This document shows positions 23,553 through 31,621 of a DNA stretch of 41,485 nt, piece by piece (positions within the stretch are counted from its first letter, which is position 1; each line of letters begins with the position of its first letter). The stretch covers positions 1 through 41,485 of the forward strand of contig CAYYXP010000185.1 in assembly GCA_964475685.1 (NCBI GenBank), read 5' to 3'. The notes beneath the pieces are model-generated. The model made no database searches, was not told the origin of the DNA, and saw only the letters and a list, made by a program, of their open reading frames with translations. The DNA comes from CAVVWJ01 sp964475685 (GTDB taxonomy: Bacteria > Gemmatimonadota > Gemmatimonadetes > Gemmatimonadales > GWC2-71-9). The translations under genes and the position numbers were made by a program.

Positions 23553-24401
23553 TCAGCGGTCCCCAATGCCTTCAATTATAACGACGAAGAGCGCGGAGCA
23601 CGTCAGATCGGCGGTGGTGCCGGGGTTCCGGCTGTTCGTCGCGTCCCGCAGCTCGGCGTCGAACTCGGCCAGCGCCTGCCGGCCGGCCGGCGATCGGATA
23701 CCGCCGGCGGCCTGAACCTCCCGGGCCCTCCGGGACACTTCCTCTGCGGCGGCGAGGCCGAGTTTCCTGGCGATGTGGGTATCGGCCTGGACCCCGAGCA
23801 GCCGCAGATACCCCTCGACCGTCGCCTCGCTCCAGGGCAGCCCCGCCTGGCGTGCGGCCCGCAATGCCGGAACGCCGATCTCGAAGGTCATCACGAAATC
23901 GGTCACGTATTCCCTGGCCACGGCATCCCGGTCGGCCGCCAGTTCCATCGCCTCGCGCAACGTGACGCTTGGCGGGCCGGAAACGTCCTCCGCGGCCGAC
24001 TGCCCCAGCCCTCCCGGACGGGCCAGCCGGATCGCGGCATAGACCTCCGCCGCGTCTTCCACGGTGGTTTCGTCGAGCACCCGCGCCAGCCGGGTGCGCA
24101 GATCGCCGCTCTCCCGTGAGGCGGCGCGCGCGAGGGGCGCCAGGAGGAGCACGAGGCCGAGATTGGTGTTCGAGCGGGTCCAGCGGGCGGTGGCCTCCAC
24201 CGCCGCCCTGATGGTGGCGCCGAGCGGCCGCTCCCCCGCCGCCGCGAGGGCCGGCCCGATGGCGACCGCGCTCGCCAGGAAGTCTTCATAGCGCGTGTCG
24301 TGAAAGTGGCAATCGGGAGACACGTTGCCCGGCTTCGGCGCGCTCGCCTCGAGAAGGCAGGCCAGCTGCCCCGCGGCGGCGATCTCTTCCGGGGAAATCA
24401 C
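23553..24401 (-). CDS. Triphosphoribosyl-dephospho-CoA synthase (CitG)-like protein of C1 clusters
   Basis: 282 residues from GTG at 24401, which overlaps the ATP-grasp stop (GTGA); upstream frame to 24593 is antisense-like. CitG/MdcB family: LLEASAPKPGNVSPDCHFHDTRYEDFLAS, the TNTNLG block (TRSNTNLGLVLLLAPLA) and a C-terminal R.PGTTADLT motif. Homologues occur in methylotroph H4MPT clusters, where they are needed for C1 growth but the product is unclear. No citrate lyase genes are nearby, so the CitG reaction itself is not implied. Confidence 0.87.
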   Translation of the reverse strand: MISPEEIAAAGQLACLLEASAPKPGNVSPDCHFHDTRYEDFLASAVAIGPALAAAGERPLGATIRAAVEATARWTRSNTNLGLVLLLAPLARAASRESGDLRTRLARVLDETTVEDAAEVYAAIRLARPGGLGQSAAEDVSGPPSVTLREAMELAADRDAVAREYVTDFVMTFEIGVPALRAARQAGLPWSEATVEGYLRLLGVQADTHIARKLGLAAAEEVSRRAREVQAAGGIRSPAGRQALAEFDAELRDATNSRNPGTTADLTCSALFVVIIEGIGDR

Positions 24402-25267
24402 GGGAGCGGCCGGGTGAGCTGGTCCACCAGCGCGCCCGCTACGTCGAGCCCGGTCGCCTCCTGGAGCCCCCGCCATCCGGGGATTCCGTTCACCTCCAGA
24501 ACCGACACCGTTCCGTCCCGCGCCGGGAGCAGGTCCACGCCGGCGTACTCGGCGCCCACAGCCGCCGCCGCCCGCACGGCGAGGGAGGTCCATTCAGAGG
24601 GCAGCTCGAGTGCGCGCGCCGAGCCCCCCCGGGCCAGGTTGGTGCGCCACCCCTCGGCACGCCGCTCGATCGCGGCGAAGACCCGCCCGCCAATCACGAA
24701 CGCCCGCACGTCGCGCCCCTCGTGGTCGATCGTCTGCTGGAGATAGTACACGCCGCGGATCTGCTCGATGGTGCGGAACACCCGGTATGCCATCTCCTCA
24801 TCGGTGACGCGCACCATGCCCAGCCCCATCGAGCCGAAGAGTGGCTTCACGATGACGTCTCCCAGGGCGCGATAGGCCGCCATCGCCTCCTCGGCGCTCT
24901 CGCAGACCACCGTTCGGGGCGTCGGGAGCCCGCACCGCTCCAGCAAGGCGGACGTCCACAGCTTGTCCACCGTCCGCTCGATCGTCCGCGGCGAGTTCAT
25001 CACCCGCGTCCCTCGTTCTTCCAGGCAGTGCAGAGCGTCCACCCGGAAGATGATCTGCTCGAGCGACCCGGACGGGATGATACGGGCCAGCACGGCGTTT
25101 GCCCGGTCGAGCTCCTCCTGTCCTCCGCGCAGCCCCGGCCGCCCTCCGATCGACGCGACGAGGCTCTCATACGGCACGATCGCCCCGGTGTGCCCGCGCG
25201 CACTGAGCGCGCGGGTCAACTCCCGGGTGTGCCATCCCTCTCGGGAGGCGAGAATGACGACGTGCAG
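24398..25267 (-). CDS. RimK-like ATP-grasp ligase of the H4MPT cluster
   Basis: About 289 residues if it starts at CTG (25267), one nt after the previous stop and about 10 nt from GGGGAG; no ATG/GTG/TTG exists before TTG at 25219, and starting there would remove the first strand (VVILASREGWHTREL). ATP-grasp features: MNSPRTIERTVDKLWTSALL, VIVKPLFGSMGLGM, and the metal site VLEVNGIPGW. Similar proteins (MptN/RimK type) add glutamate to H4MPT or related cofactors. Exact acceptor unknown; start codon uncertain. Confidence 0.82.
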   Translation of the reverse strand: MHVVILASREGWHTRELTRALSARGHTGAIVPYESLVASIGGRPGLRGGQEELDRANAVLARIIPSGSLEQIIFRVDALHCLEERGTRVMNSPRTIERTVDKLWTSALLERCGLPTPRTVVCESAEEAMAAYRALGDVIVKPLFGSMGLGMVRVTDEEMAYRVFRTIEQIRGVYYLQQTIDHEGRDVRAFVIGGRVFAAIERRAEGWRTNLARGGSARALELPSEWTSLAVRAAAAVGAEYAGVDLLPARDGTVSVLEVNGIPGWRGLQEATGLDVAGALVDQLTRPLP

Positions 25268-25268
25268 A

Positions 25269-26042
25269 CTACTGCTGCTCCCCGATCAGGGCGGTGAGGC
25301 CGCCGGTCGCGAACAGGGGGAGATCGTCGCCGACCTTCTTGAACGCCGGCGTGGCCGTCCCCTTCTTGAGCGCGTCCATCGACGGGAAGCAGAGTTCCGC
25401 CTGCCGGTACTTGGCCGGCGCCGATCCGTCGAGGTTGGAGTCGAACTTGGTGAGGTCCGCCCGCTCGAACCCGATCTCCGGCTGTCCCGTGACGACCAGC
25501 GGCACGTGGGTGGCCGAGTAGTACGACTCGAAGGCCGCGGCATCCTTCGGGGTATCGTAGATGACGGTCACGAGGGCCGGGCACGCCGTTTCGCTCTTGT
25601 CGCCCGTCTCGGCCGCTACCATTCCGATGAGCCCGCCGGTGGCAAAGTTCCCGAGATCGTCGCCCACCTGCTTGAAGCCGTCGGTGGCCATTCCCTTCTT
25701 CGCGTCGTCCAGCGAGTTGAAGTAGAGCTCTGCTTGGCGGTAGAAGGTCGGTTTCTTGCCGTCCAGCGTGCTGACGAACTTCGTCAGCTCGGCCTTGGTG
25801 AAGCCGATCTCCCCCTGCTTGGCGACGACCAGCGGGACATGGACCTCGCTGTAGTACTTCTCGAAAGCGGCGGGGTCCTTCGGCTGATTGTAGATGACCG
25901 TCACGAGGGCTTGCGGGCCGGCGGGAACCGGTGCCGGGGCCGCTTCGGCCGGGGGGGCCTCGGCGGGTTTGTCGGCCGGCTTGCCGCACGCGGACGCAAG
26001 GGCGATCGAGGGAACCAGATACCAGCTCAAAAACCGTTGCAT
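25269..26042 (-). CDS. Lipoprotein with two tandem EthD-like domains
   Basis: 257 residues from ATG at 26042 (AGGAG at good spacing). N-terminal membrane signal ending LASACGKP, a likely lipobox, then a Pro/Ala linker (about 22-50). Two dimeric-alpha/beta-barrel repeats follow, each with ALVTVIY..PKD..AFE.YY...HVPLVV, EIGF, LTKF, Y.RQAEL and DDL..FATGGL. EthD domains bind or process small molecules (some as degradation accessory proteins). A probably exported copy sits between mch and an ATP-grasp gene, both cytoplasmic. Role in C1 metabolism unknown. Confidence 0.82.
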   Translation of the reverse strand: MQRFLSWYLVPSIALASACGKPADKPAEAPPAEAAPAPVPAGPQALVTVIYNQPKDPAAFEKYYSEVHVPLVVAKQGEIGFTKAELTKFVSTLDGKKPTFYRQAELYFNSLDDAKKGMATDGFKQVGDDLGNFATGGLIGMVAAETGDKSETACPALVTVIYDTPKDAAAFESYYSATHVPLVVTGQPEIGFERADLTKFDSNLDGSAPAKYRQAELCFPSMDALKKGTATPAFKKVGDDLPLFATGGLTALIGEQQ

Positions 26043-26076
26043 CGGTAGCTCCTGGGTCGTGGTGATATTCACTGGA

Positions 26077-27048
26077 TCAGCTGGGATAGCATGATGCGGT
26101 CAGCACCGTGGAATTGAGCGCCCCGGCATGGAAGGTTCGCCCCGTTTCCGCGCTGGTGAGCCAGACTTCCGCCGGACTGAACAGCAGCGGATCGATCTTG
26201 TAGAAGTCGCCTCCGTACCGCTGGAAGATGTCGTAGAACGGCGTGCCATAGTCCCGGGATGCCGACGCCGGCACCTTGGCGGCCAGGTCAGCCAGCTCGG
26301 TGTCGCCGGCGCGGATGGTGTAGCGCGCCTGCCCCCCGTACAGGATGCAGTCGTTGGTCCGGCCGATTGCCCGGATGTCGTTCTTCGCGACCGGCGGCAG
26401 CGGCGCCGTGCCGATGGCGCTGATCACGCGGCGCACGTCGAAGCCGAGGGTCTCCATCTTGTGCAGGCCGGTTTCGAGGATGCGCGCGGAAATCTGGACG
26501 CCCCCGGCCAGGCTCGCGGTCGGTGCGATGACGAACGTGAGCTGGGCGGGGGTCAGCCTCGCCTTCCTGGCCACCCACTCCGCGACCGCCTCAGTCGGCA
26601 GCACGCGGCCCTCGAGGACGAGCACGCCGTGTTCGGCCTCTTCCTCATACCCCAGCTTCTCGAAGAGCTCCTTCTCCACCCGGGCATGGGAACGGAGCGG
26701 GCCGGAGCCCATCGCGAAGAACTTCTCCACGGAAATGGCCCAGCCGGCATACTGCGATGCCATGCACGACTCCGCCGGATGGTCCGTCCAGACCGTGAGG
26801 CCGGGCCACGTCTCGCCTCCGATCTGCACCGGCGAATAGGCGATGCTCCCCAATCCTCCCATGCAGATTTCCGAGAGGGCGAGCCCGGCGTCGTATCCGC
26901 CGGGGACGTTTACGCCAGCGTCGATCACCCTGGCGCCGTTCTCCAGAGTGTGACACTCCACCCGGAGGAGCGGGGCATCTTCCTCCATGCTGTCCGCGAT
27001 CTCGGCCGCGAGCTCGTTCATCTGCAGGGCCGTCATTCCGCTGTCCAT
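26077..27048 (-). CDS. mch: Methenyl-H4MPT cyclohydrolase (Mch)
   Basis: 323 residues, family length. Converts methenyl-H4MPT to 5-formyl-H4MPT. Visible blocks: NGARVIDAGVNVPGGYDAGL, ICMGGLGSI, WTDHP..SCMASQYAGW, FFAMGSGP, FVIAPTASLAGGVQISAR and GRTNDCILYGG. An alternative ATG at 27036 would overlap the fhcC stop as ATGA and is equally possible. Sits downstream of fhcBADC, as expected for the pathway. Confidence 0.96.
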   Translation of the reverse strand: MDSGMTALQMNELAAEIADSMEEDAPLLRVECHTLENGARVIDAGVNVPGGYDAGLALSEICMGGLGSIAYSPVQIGGETWPGLTVWTDHPAESCMASQYAGWAISVEKFFAMGSGPLRSHARVEKELFEKLGYEEEAEHGVLVLEGRVLPTEAVAEWVARKARLTPAQLTFVIAPTASLAGGVQISARILETGLHKMETLGFDVRRVISAIGTAPLPPVAKNDIRAIGRTNDCILYGGQARYTIRAGDTELADLAAKVPASASRDYGTPFYDIFQRYGGDFYKIDPLLFSPAEVWLTSAETGRTFHAGALNSTVLTASCYPS

Positions 27049-27800
27049 TCGAGAATTTCCCCTTTGCCGAGGTCGGCGAGGTCACCGCTGAAGCGGCGAT
27101 AAGCCCCCGCGAGGTGGCGATCCTGCACCGCGAGCCCGTACCGCCGCTTCAGCCGGCCCAGCAGCAGCCGCACGTGCGTCGGGCGATAGGTGCAGGCGTA
27201 CGCGTACGTTGACGGAATGGCGATGGCCCCCAGGGCGACGATCGAACCCCGCTTCGACCAGAGCCCCGCCCAAAGTCCGGTATCTCCGAACACGATGATC
27301 GTGCCGGCGATCGTGCCGGCGCCCGCATGGGTGCCCGCGTCCCCGCCGACCACCAGCAGCCCGCGGCGCATGCGCGTGCCGGCTTCGGGGCCCACCGAGC
27401 CGCGCACGACCAGCTCCCCGCCCGTCATGCCCCGCCGCGCCTCGGGCGCCGCGCCACCGGCGCGAGGCCCGGCGCTGCCTTGCACGTCGATTGCTCCGCC
27501 CGACATTCCGACCCCGACATCGGCCCCGACGTCACCCTCCACGACCACCTCGCCCTCGGCGAGCCCCGCACCGACACGGCTGGCGTTCGAGAGATCGCCG
27601 CTGAAGCGGATGCGGCCGCCCGGACTGCCGGTCACGTCGAAGAGATCGCCCAGTGCCGCGGGGCCGGTCCCCGCCAGGTGGACCCGGCGCCGCGCCAGGG
27701 TCCCGGCCTCGAGCGCTGCCCAGGGCCCCGCCAGCACCTCGCCGAGGTCGGTGTCGCCGGCGAGCGGCGCCCGCAGCCGGGCGGCGAGTCCGTCGCTCAC
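27033..27800 (-). CDS. fhcC: Formyltransferase/hydrolase complex subunit C (FwdC-like)
   Basis: 255 residues forming a right-handed beta-helix of short Gly-rich turns (GEVVVEGDVGADVGVGMSGG, GGELVVRGSVGPEAG, GTIIVFGDTGLWAG), the FwdC/GltB-C-like fold. In the bacterial FhcABCD complex it anchors subunit B and FhcA. ATGA overlap with fhcD. The C-terminal tail (RRYGLAVQDRHLAGAYRRF) is typical. Confidence 0.94.
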   Translation of the reverse strand: MSDGLAARLRAPLAGDTDLGEVLAGPWAALEAGTLARRRVHLAGTGPAALGDLFDVTGSPGGRIRFSGDLSNASRVGAGLAEGEVVVEGDVGADVGVGMSGGAIDVQGSAGPRAGGAAPEARRGMTGGELVVRGSVGPEAGTRMRRGLLVVGGDAGTHAGAGTIAGTIIVFGDTGLWAGLWSKRGSIVALGAIAIPSTYAYACTYRPTHVRLLLGRLKRRYGLAVQDRHLAGAYRRFSGDLADLGKGEILEWTAE

Positions 27801-28699
27801 GCCGGCGCTCCCGCCATGATCTTCCGCAGGTGGAAATGGTGGGGACCGAGCTTCCCGCCATAGTTGCCGGCGGTGATGGAGACGATGCCGGGGCGGCAGG
27901 CGGCGTCTATGCCCTCGCGCATCGCGGCGGAAATGACGGCCGCGTCGGTGCCGTTGATCACGATCTCGAGCACCGAGTTGACCCCCTCGGGGAGATCGGA
28001 CTTGGTGATCGCGCGGAGCGAGGGGCAGTACGCATCATTGGTCGAGGCGATCATGCTCTTGATCTTGCGGGACCCCACCTTGCTCCCGCTTCGGACCACG
28101 CCGCCGGGGAAGGGGAGAATCACTCCCTCGCGCGAGGTCATGACATCCACCGCGGCTTCCGCGGCGGCAAGGGCGTCGTCGGCGCTGCGGGCGAGGATGA
28201 GGAAATTCCCTCCGCCCATGCCCTTGATCATCCCGAACTTCTCCTGGACCAGGAATTCCCCCTCCATCACCGGGATTCGCCAGAAACGCTCGCCGCCGAC
28301 CACCTTGCTCGACTGGAACCCATCGCCAAAGAAGCGGAGGGCCGAGCCGACCCCGACACGATCGGGTGCGTCGGGCATCCCGTCATAGCAGGCGGTGGTG
28401 GGACAGGTGAGCACGGTCTGACCCACCCGCTCGATCAGACGCTTGGGGAGGTCATCCTTCCCCATCGTCATGAAGAGAACGCTGAACCCCGGGCGGCCAT
28501 CGGGAGTGTCGTCCGGGCCCAGCTCCTGCTCGATTCCTGCCTCGCACTTGCAGCCGATGACGGAAGTCGCGAAGCCGGTCAGCTTGAGCGTGGCCTCCCG
28601 GGCCCAGCGCACGTTCCGGCCCGTGATGATGAGCCGGGCCACGCGCATGGTGAACGCTTCGGCGAAGGTGTCCTCGATGAAGACGCCGCGAATGTTCAT
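27797..28699 (-). CDS. fhcD: Formylmethanofuran:H4MPT formyltransferase (FhcD/Ftr)
   Basis: 300 residues from ATG at 28699 (GAGGAACTCCCG); upstream frame is antisense-like and discarded. Starts MNIRGVFIEDTFAEAF and contains RLIITGRN, MTMGKDDLP, LTCPTTACYDGMP, FFGDGFQSSK and GMIKGMGGGNFLI. Transfers the formyl group between H4MPT and the methanofuran-type carrier within FhcABCD. Lies 10 nt after the fhcA stop. Confidence 0.96.
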   Translation of the reverse strand: MNIRGVFIEDTFAEAFTMRVARLIITGRNVRWAREATLKLTGFATSVIGCKCEAGIEQELGPDDTPDGRPGFSVLFMTMGKDDLPKRLIERVGQTVLTCPTTACYDGMPDAPDRVGVGSALRFFGDGFQSSKVVGGERFWRIPVMEGEFLVQEKFGMIKGMGGGNFLILARSADDALAAAEAAVDVMTSREGVILPFPGGVVRSGSKVGSRKIKSMIASTNDAYCPSLRAITKSDLPEGVNSVLEIVINGTDAAVISAAMREGIDAACRPGIVSITAGNYGGKLGPHHFHLRKIMAGAPA

Positions 28700-28709
28700 C
28701 GGGAGTTCC

Positions 28710-30359
28710 TCATCCGATGGGCACCGGTTCGCCCGGCAGGTCCTGCACCGGGTAGTTCGCGAAGGACACCGACGAGTACGCGTCGAAATGCCGGCGCAGG
28801 CCCGGGAGGAGCGCGTCGTCATACTCGGGGGCCACCCGGAGCCGGCGCCCGGCCGGGGCCCGCCGAAGCTGGCCTTCCTCGACGATCACCGTTCCGTCCT
28901 TGATCACGTATCGCGGCGTCGAGAACATCTTCGCGATGTCGGCCTCGCGGCTGTAGATCGTCACGTCGGCGTCGGCCCCGGGCCCCAGGTGCCCCTTCCG
29001 GCTGAGGCCGAGCAGGCGGGCGGGGCCGGCACGGGTGATGATCGCGATCTCGTTGAGGGTGTACTCGCGCGCCAATCCGTCGGCCAGGGCGCTCCCCGCG
29101 AGGAGCTTGGGGTTGACCTGCTTGAGCCGTTCGTCTCGTACCGCGCGATCCATCAGCAGCTGGATCAGCGCCGGATACGAGAGGAACGACCCGCCGTTGG
29201 GGTGGTCGGTGGAGAGCACCACCCGCCACGGGTCCGCGCTCAGCAGGAACAGCTCGAGGCCGATCGCCCACTGCAGCGAGGCCACGGCCGCCTTGTCCTT
29301 GAACGCGAGCGGTACGATGCCGCACCCCGTCTCCAGCTCGATGTCGATGTTGGTCCATCGCCGGCCGCTGCTCTTGTGGAGCAGGTACTCCACCGGCGCG
29401 TCGGCGGTGATGGTCATCGCCGGCCCGAACATCACCTGCCCCACGTCGGTACTCACCTCGGCGTGCGAGTTGACGTACTCGATCACCTGCGCGGCGCCCG
29501 ACTTCCATCCCTTGCCGGGCTCGCCGCCGTAGCAGTGGAACTGGAGGTGGGTGAAGTGGGCCCGCCTGCCCGAAAGCGCCTGCATGCTCGCGAGCGTGGT
29601 TCCGGCGTTGCCGGGCATGCCCAGGTTGTTGCAGTGGATGTGGACCGGATGGGGCAAATGGAGCGCGTTCGCGGCATCGGCCAGCGTTTCGAGCACCGCG
29701 CGCGGCGTCACCTTGCGCCCGCCGATCGCATCGTCCAGGCCGGTGACGTTCCGCTGGCCGGACTTCCACGCCTCCACGCCGCCGGGATTCACGATCTTGA
29801 TCGCGTAACCGCCCGTCGAGCGCAACAGCCAAGCGGCGTAGTCTCGGGCCCGGTCCCGCTCCCCCGCCTCGATCTGCCGCAGGAGATACTCGTCGTTGCC
29901 CATGAGGACGAAAATGCCGCCGTCCAGGCACGGGGTGTCGTCGAGCTCGCCGTGGGAGTGCCGCGCCGTGAGCGGTGCCACCGCCGCGTCGAACGCCGTG
30001 GTATAGCCGAGGCCGGCGTAGCGGTAGCCGGTGGTGAAGGTGCTCGGGACGGTTCCGCCGGTGCCCGAGCGGGCCGGAGGCTCGCCCGGCGCCAGCTCGG
30101 GGGCGGGCGCCGGATCGGCGGTGTGCTCGTCGGGAATCAGTCGCCGCGCGTGATTGCAGCTCGAGCTCGCGAAGTGTGAATGGATGTCTACCCCGCCCGG
30201 CATCACCACCATGCCCCGCGCATCGAGGGTCGGTGCGCCATCCGGCAGGCTGGCCACGATCCGACCGTCCTCGATGCAGACATCCCGGATCTCCCCGTCC
30301 ACGCCGTTCGCCGGGTCGTGGACGGCGCCGCCGACGACACGCAGCCGCACCGGGCTCAC
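28710..30359 (-). CDS. fhcA: Formyltransferase/hydrolase complex subunit A (FwdA-like amidohydrolase)
   Basis: 549 residues starting at GTG (30359), overlapping the fhcB stop as GTGA. Amidohydrolase fold: GGVDIHSHFASSS with His60 and His62, KIVNPGGVEAWKSG (active-site lysine region), HIHCNNLG, FHCYG and STDHPNGG, so the metal-site histidines and Lys are largely kept. It hydrolyses formyl-methanofuran (or methylofuran) to formate. The HSHFASSSCN tract and DGGIFVLMGNDEYLL are family-specific. Confidence 0.96.
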   Translation of the reverse strand: MSPVRLRVVGGAVHDPANGVDGEIRDVCIEDGRIVASLPDGAPTLDARGMVVMPGGVDIHSHFASSSCNHARRLIPDEHTADPAPAPELAPGEPPARSGTGGTVPSTFTTGYRYAGLGYTTAFDAAVAPLTARHSHGELDDTPCLDGGIFVLMGNDEYLLRQIEAGERDRARDYAAWLLRSTGGYAIKIVNPGGVEAWKSGQRNVTGLDDAIGGRKVTPRAVLETLADAANALHLPHPVHIHCNNLGMPGNAGTTLASMQALSGRRAHFTHLQFHCYGGEPGKGWKSGAAQVIEYVNSHAEVSTDVGQVMFGPAMTITADAPVEYLLHKSSGRRWTNIDIELETGCGIVPLAFKDKAAVASLQWAIGLELFLLSADPWRVVLSTDHPNGGSFLSYPALIQLLMDRAVRDERLKQVNPKLLAGSALADGLAREYTLNEIAIITRAGPARLLGLSRKGHLGPGADADVTIYSREADIAKMFSTPRYVIKDGTVIVEEGQLRRAPAGRRLRVAPEYDDALLPGLRRHFDAYSSVSFANYPVQDLPGEPVPIG

Positions 30360-31621
30360 CGCTTCCTCCCGCCCTGCAGCGCGGCGAGCAGGGCATGCAG
30401 CGTTCCGGCGGCCGATCTTGCGCCGGGGAGAGGGGGACGCAGCGGCAGCGGGATATCGTCCGTGCGGTAGGCGGTTCCGCCCTCGTGAATTCCGGCCACT
30501 CCGGTATCGATCGCCACCCGGGTAACGAACGAGGCCTGGCTCGCCCGTGGACCGATGACCACCACCGGGATGCGGCCAAGCGCCGCGGCAACCTCTGGGG
30601 ACAACTCTGCGCTCGACCCCGCCACCAGCATCGCGGCGGCCTCACCCGGCCGGTCGAGCGCGCGGCGCTCCGGGGCATATCGGGGAAACCCCTCGGAGAA
30701 ATCGACCGCCATCGGATAGCCGGTCTGCCAGGTGAGGAGAGCCTCCGCTCCTGAGCGGTTCCCTCCTGACCGAAGAGTGCAGAGAGCGGCCCGGGTCGGG
30801 CCGTTGAGTGCCTGGGCGAGGGCGATGAGTCCTTCCGTGCGGCGCGGATCGGGCCGCTCCCCGCCGGGTTCGGCCTCGTGAACGATCGCCGCGTATTTCG
30901 CTTCTCTGAGGAGCGTGCCGACGCTCGCCGCCTGTCGGAGGCTGGGCGGCAGCTCTCCGAGCGGATTCCCGAGCACGATGGCGCGCATGACGGAGAGCGC
31001 GGCGATTTCATCCTCCGTCGACAGCGTCAGCTCCAGGTCGCCGCCGGATGGACCGCGGTCAGCGCCCACCGTGACCGAGACGATACGCCGTCCAGCCCTG
31101 CCAGCGGGGACGTGGGTGCCAGCGGCGTCAATGAAGCGGGAAAAGAAGCGCGGATGCCGGGCTTGAGGGTCCACGGCCCAGAAGAGCACGACATCGGCGC
31201 GGTTGCGGATTTCGCCGAGTGTCGCTGCGGCGCGGCCCCGTCGCTGCGCCGCGAGGAGCCCGGCGGCGGCGGCACGGGAGGTCGCGGTATCCACCCGCGC
31301 GCGCACCAGGTCGGCAATCGCCAGCGCGGCGCGCTGGGCCTGTGTGCTCAGATCGGGTCCCAGGTACACGATCGTCCGGCCTGCCTCGGCCGCCAGAACC
31401 AGCGCCGCCTCGGCGATAGCCTGCTCGAGTGTGGCGGCTTTCCCGCCTCTCGTTATCGCGTCGGGCACCGAGCCATCGCCAAACCACTCGCGCCCCACCG
31501 GGCACGGGGGCGAGATGTCCACGATGCGCCCGTCGCGCACCCTGACCTCGAGGTCGTCGCAGGCGCAGCCGCAACCCAGGCAGGTCACCGACCCGACAGT
31601 CCGCGCCTCGGTCACGGTCAT
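30356..31621 (-). CDS. fhcB: Formyltransferase/hydrolase complex subunit B (FwdB-like)
   Basis: 421 residues, ATGA overlap with the preceding ATP-grasp gene. N-terminal Cys cluster CLGCGCACDD (14-23) then Cys40 in PPCPVG, followed by a molybdopterin-oxidoreductase-like body (TIVYLGPDLSTQAQRAAL, ADVVLFWAVDPQARHP). In bacterial Fhc the B subunit is thought to be a structural remnant of formylmethanofuran dehydrogenase and does not oxidise formate; whether the cluster or metal site is active here cannot be told. Confidence 0.93.
   Translation of the reverse strand: MTVTEARTVGSVTCLGCGCACDDLEVRVRDGRIVDISPPCPVGREWFGDGSVPDAITRGGKAATLEQAIAEAALVLAAEAGRTIVYLGPDLSTQAQRAALAIADLVRARVDTATSRAAAAGLLAAQRRGRAAATLGEIRNRADVVLFWAVDPQARHPRFFSRFIDAAGTHVPAGRAGRRIVSVTVGADRGPSGGDLELTLSTEDEIAALSVMRAIVLGNPLGELPPSLRQAASVGTLLREAKYAAIVHEAEPGGERPDPRRTEGLIALAQALNGPTRAALCTLRSGGNRSGAEALLTWQTGYPMAVDFSEGFPRYAPERRALDRPGEAAAMLVAGSSAELSPEVAAALGRIPVVVIGPRASQASFVTRVAIDTGVAGIHEGGTAYRTDDIPLPLRPPLPGARSAAGTLHALLAALQGGRKR

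Noticed and set aside
25269..26042. The gene after mch as a second Fae or Fae-like protein
   Set aside because: It has EthD-type HVPLVV repeats and an export signal, none of the Fae GDGNE.AHIDL signature.
28819..31011. 730-codon minus-strand ORF across fhcA/fhcB
   Set aside because: Alternate frame of fhcA and fhcB; low-complexity Arg/Pro/Gly composition typical of high-GC shadows.
30356..31621. FhcB as evidence of a true molybdenum/tungsten formylmethanofuran dehydrogenase
   Set aside because: No FwdD/F/G-type subunits are nearby, and FhcABCD order (B-A-D-C) matches the bacterial formyltransferase/hydrolase complex.
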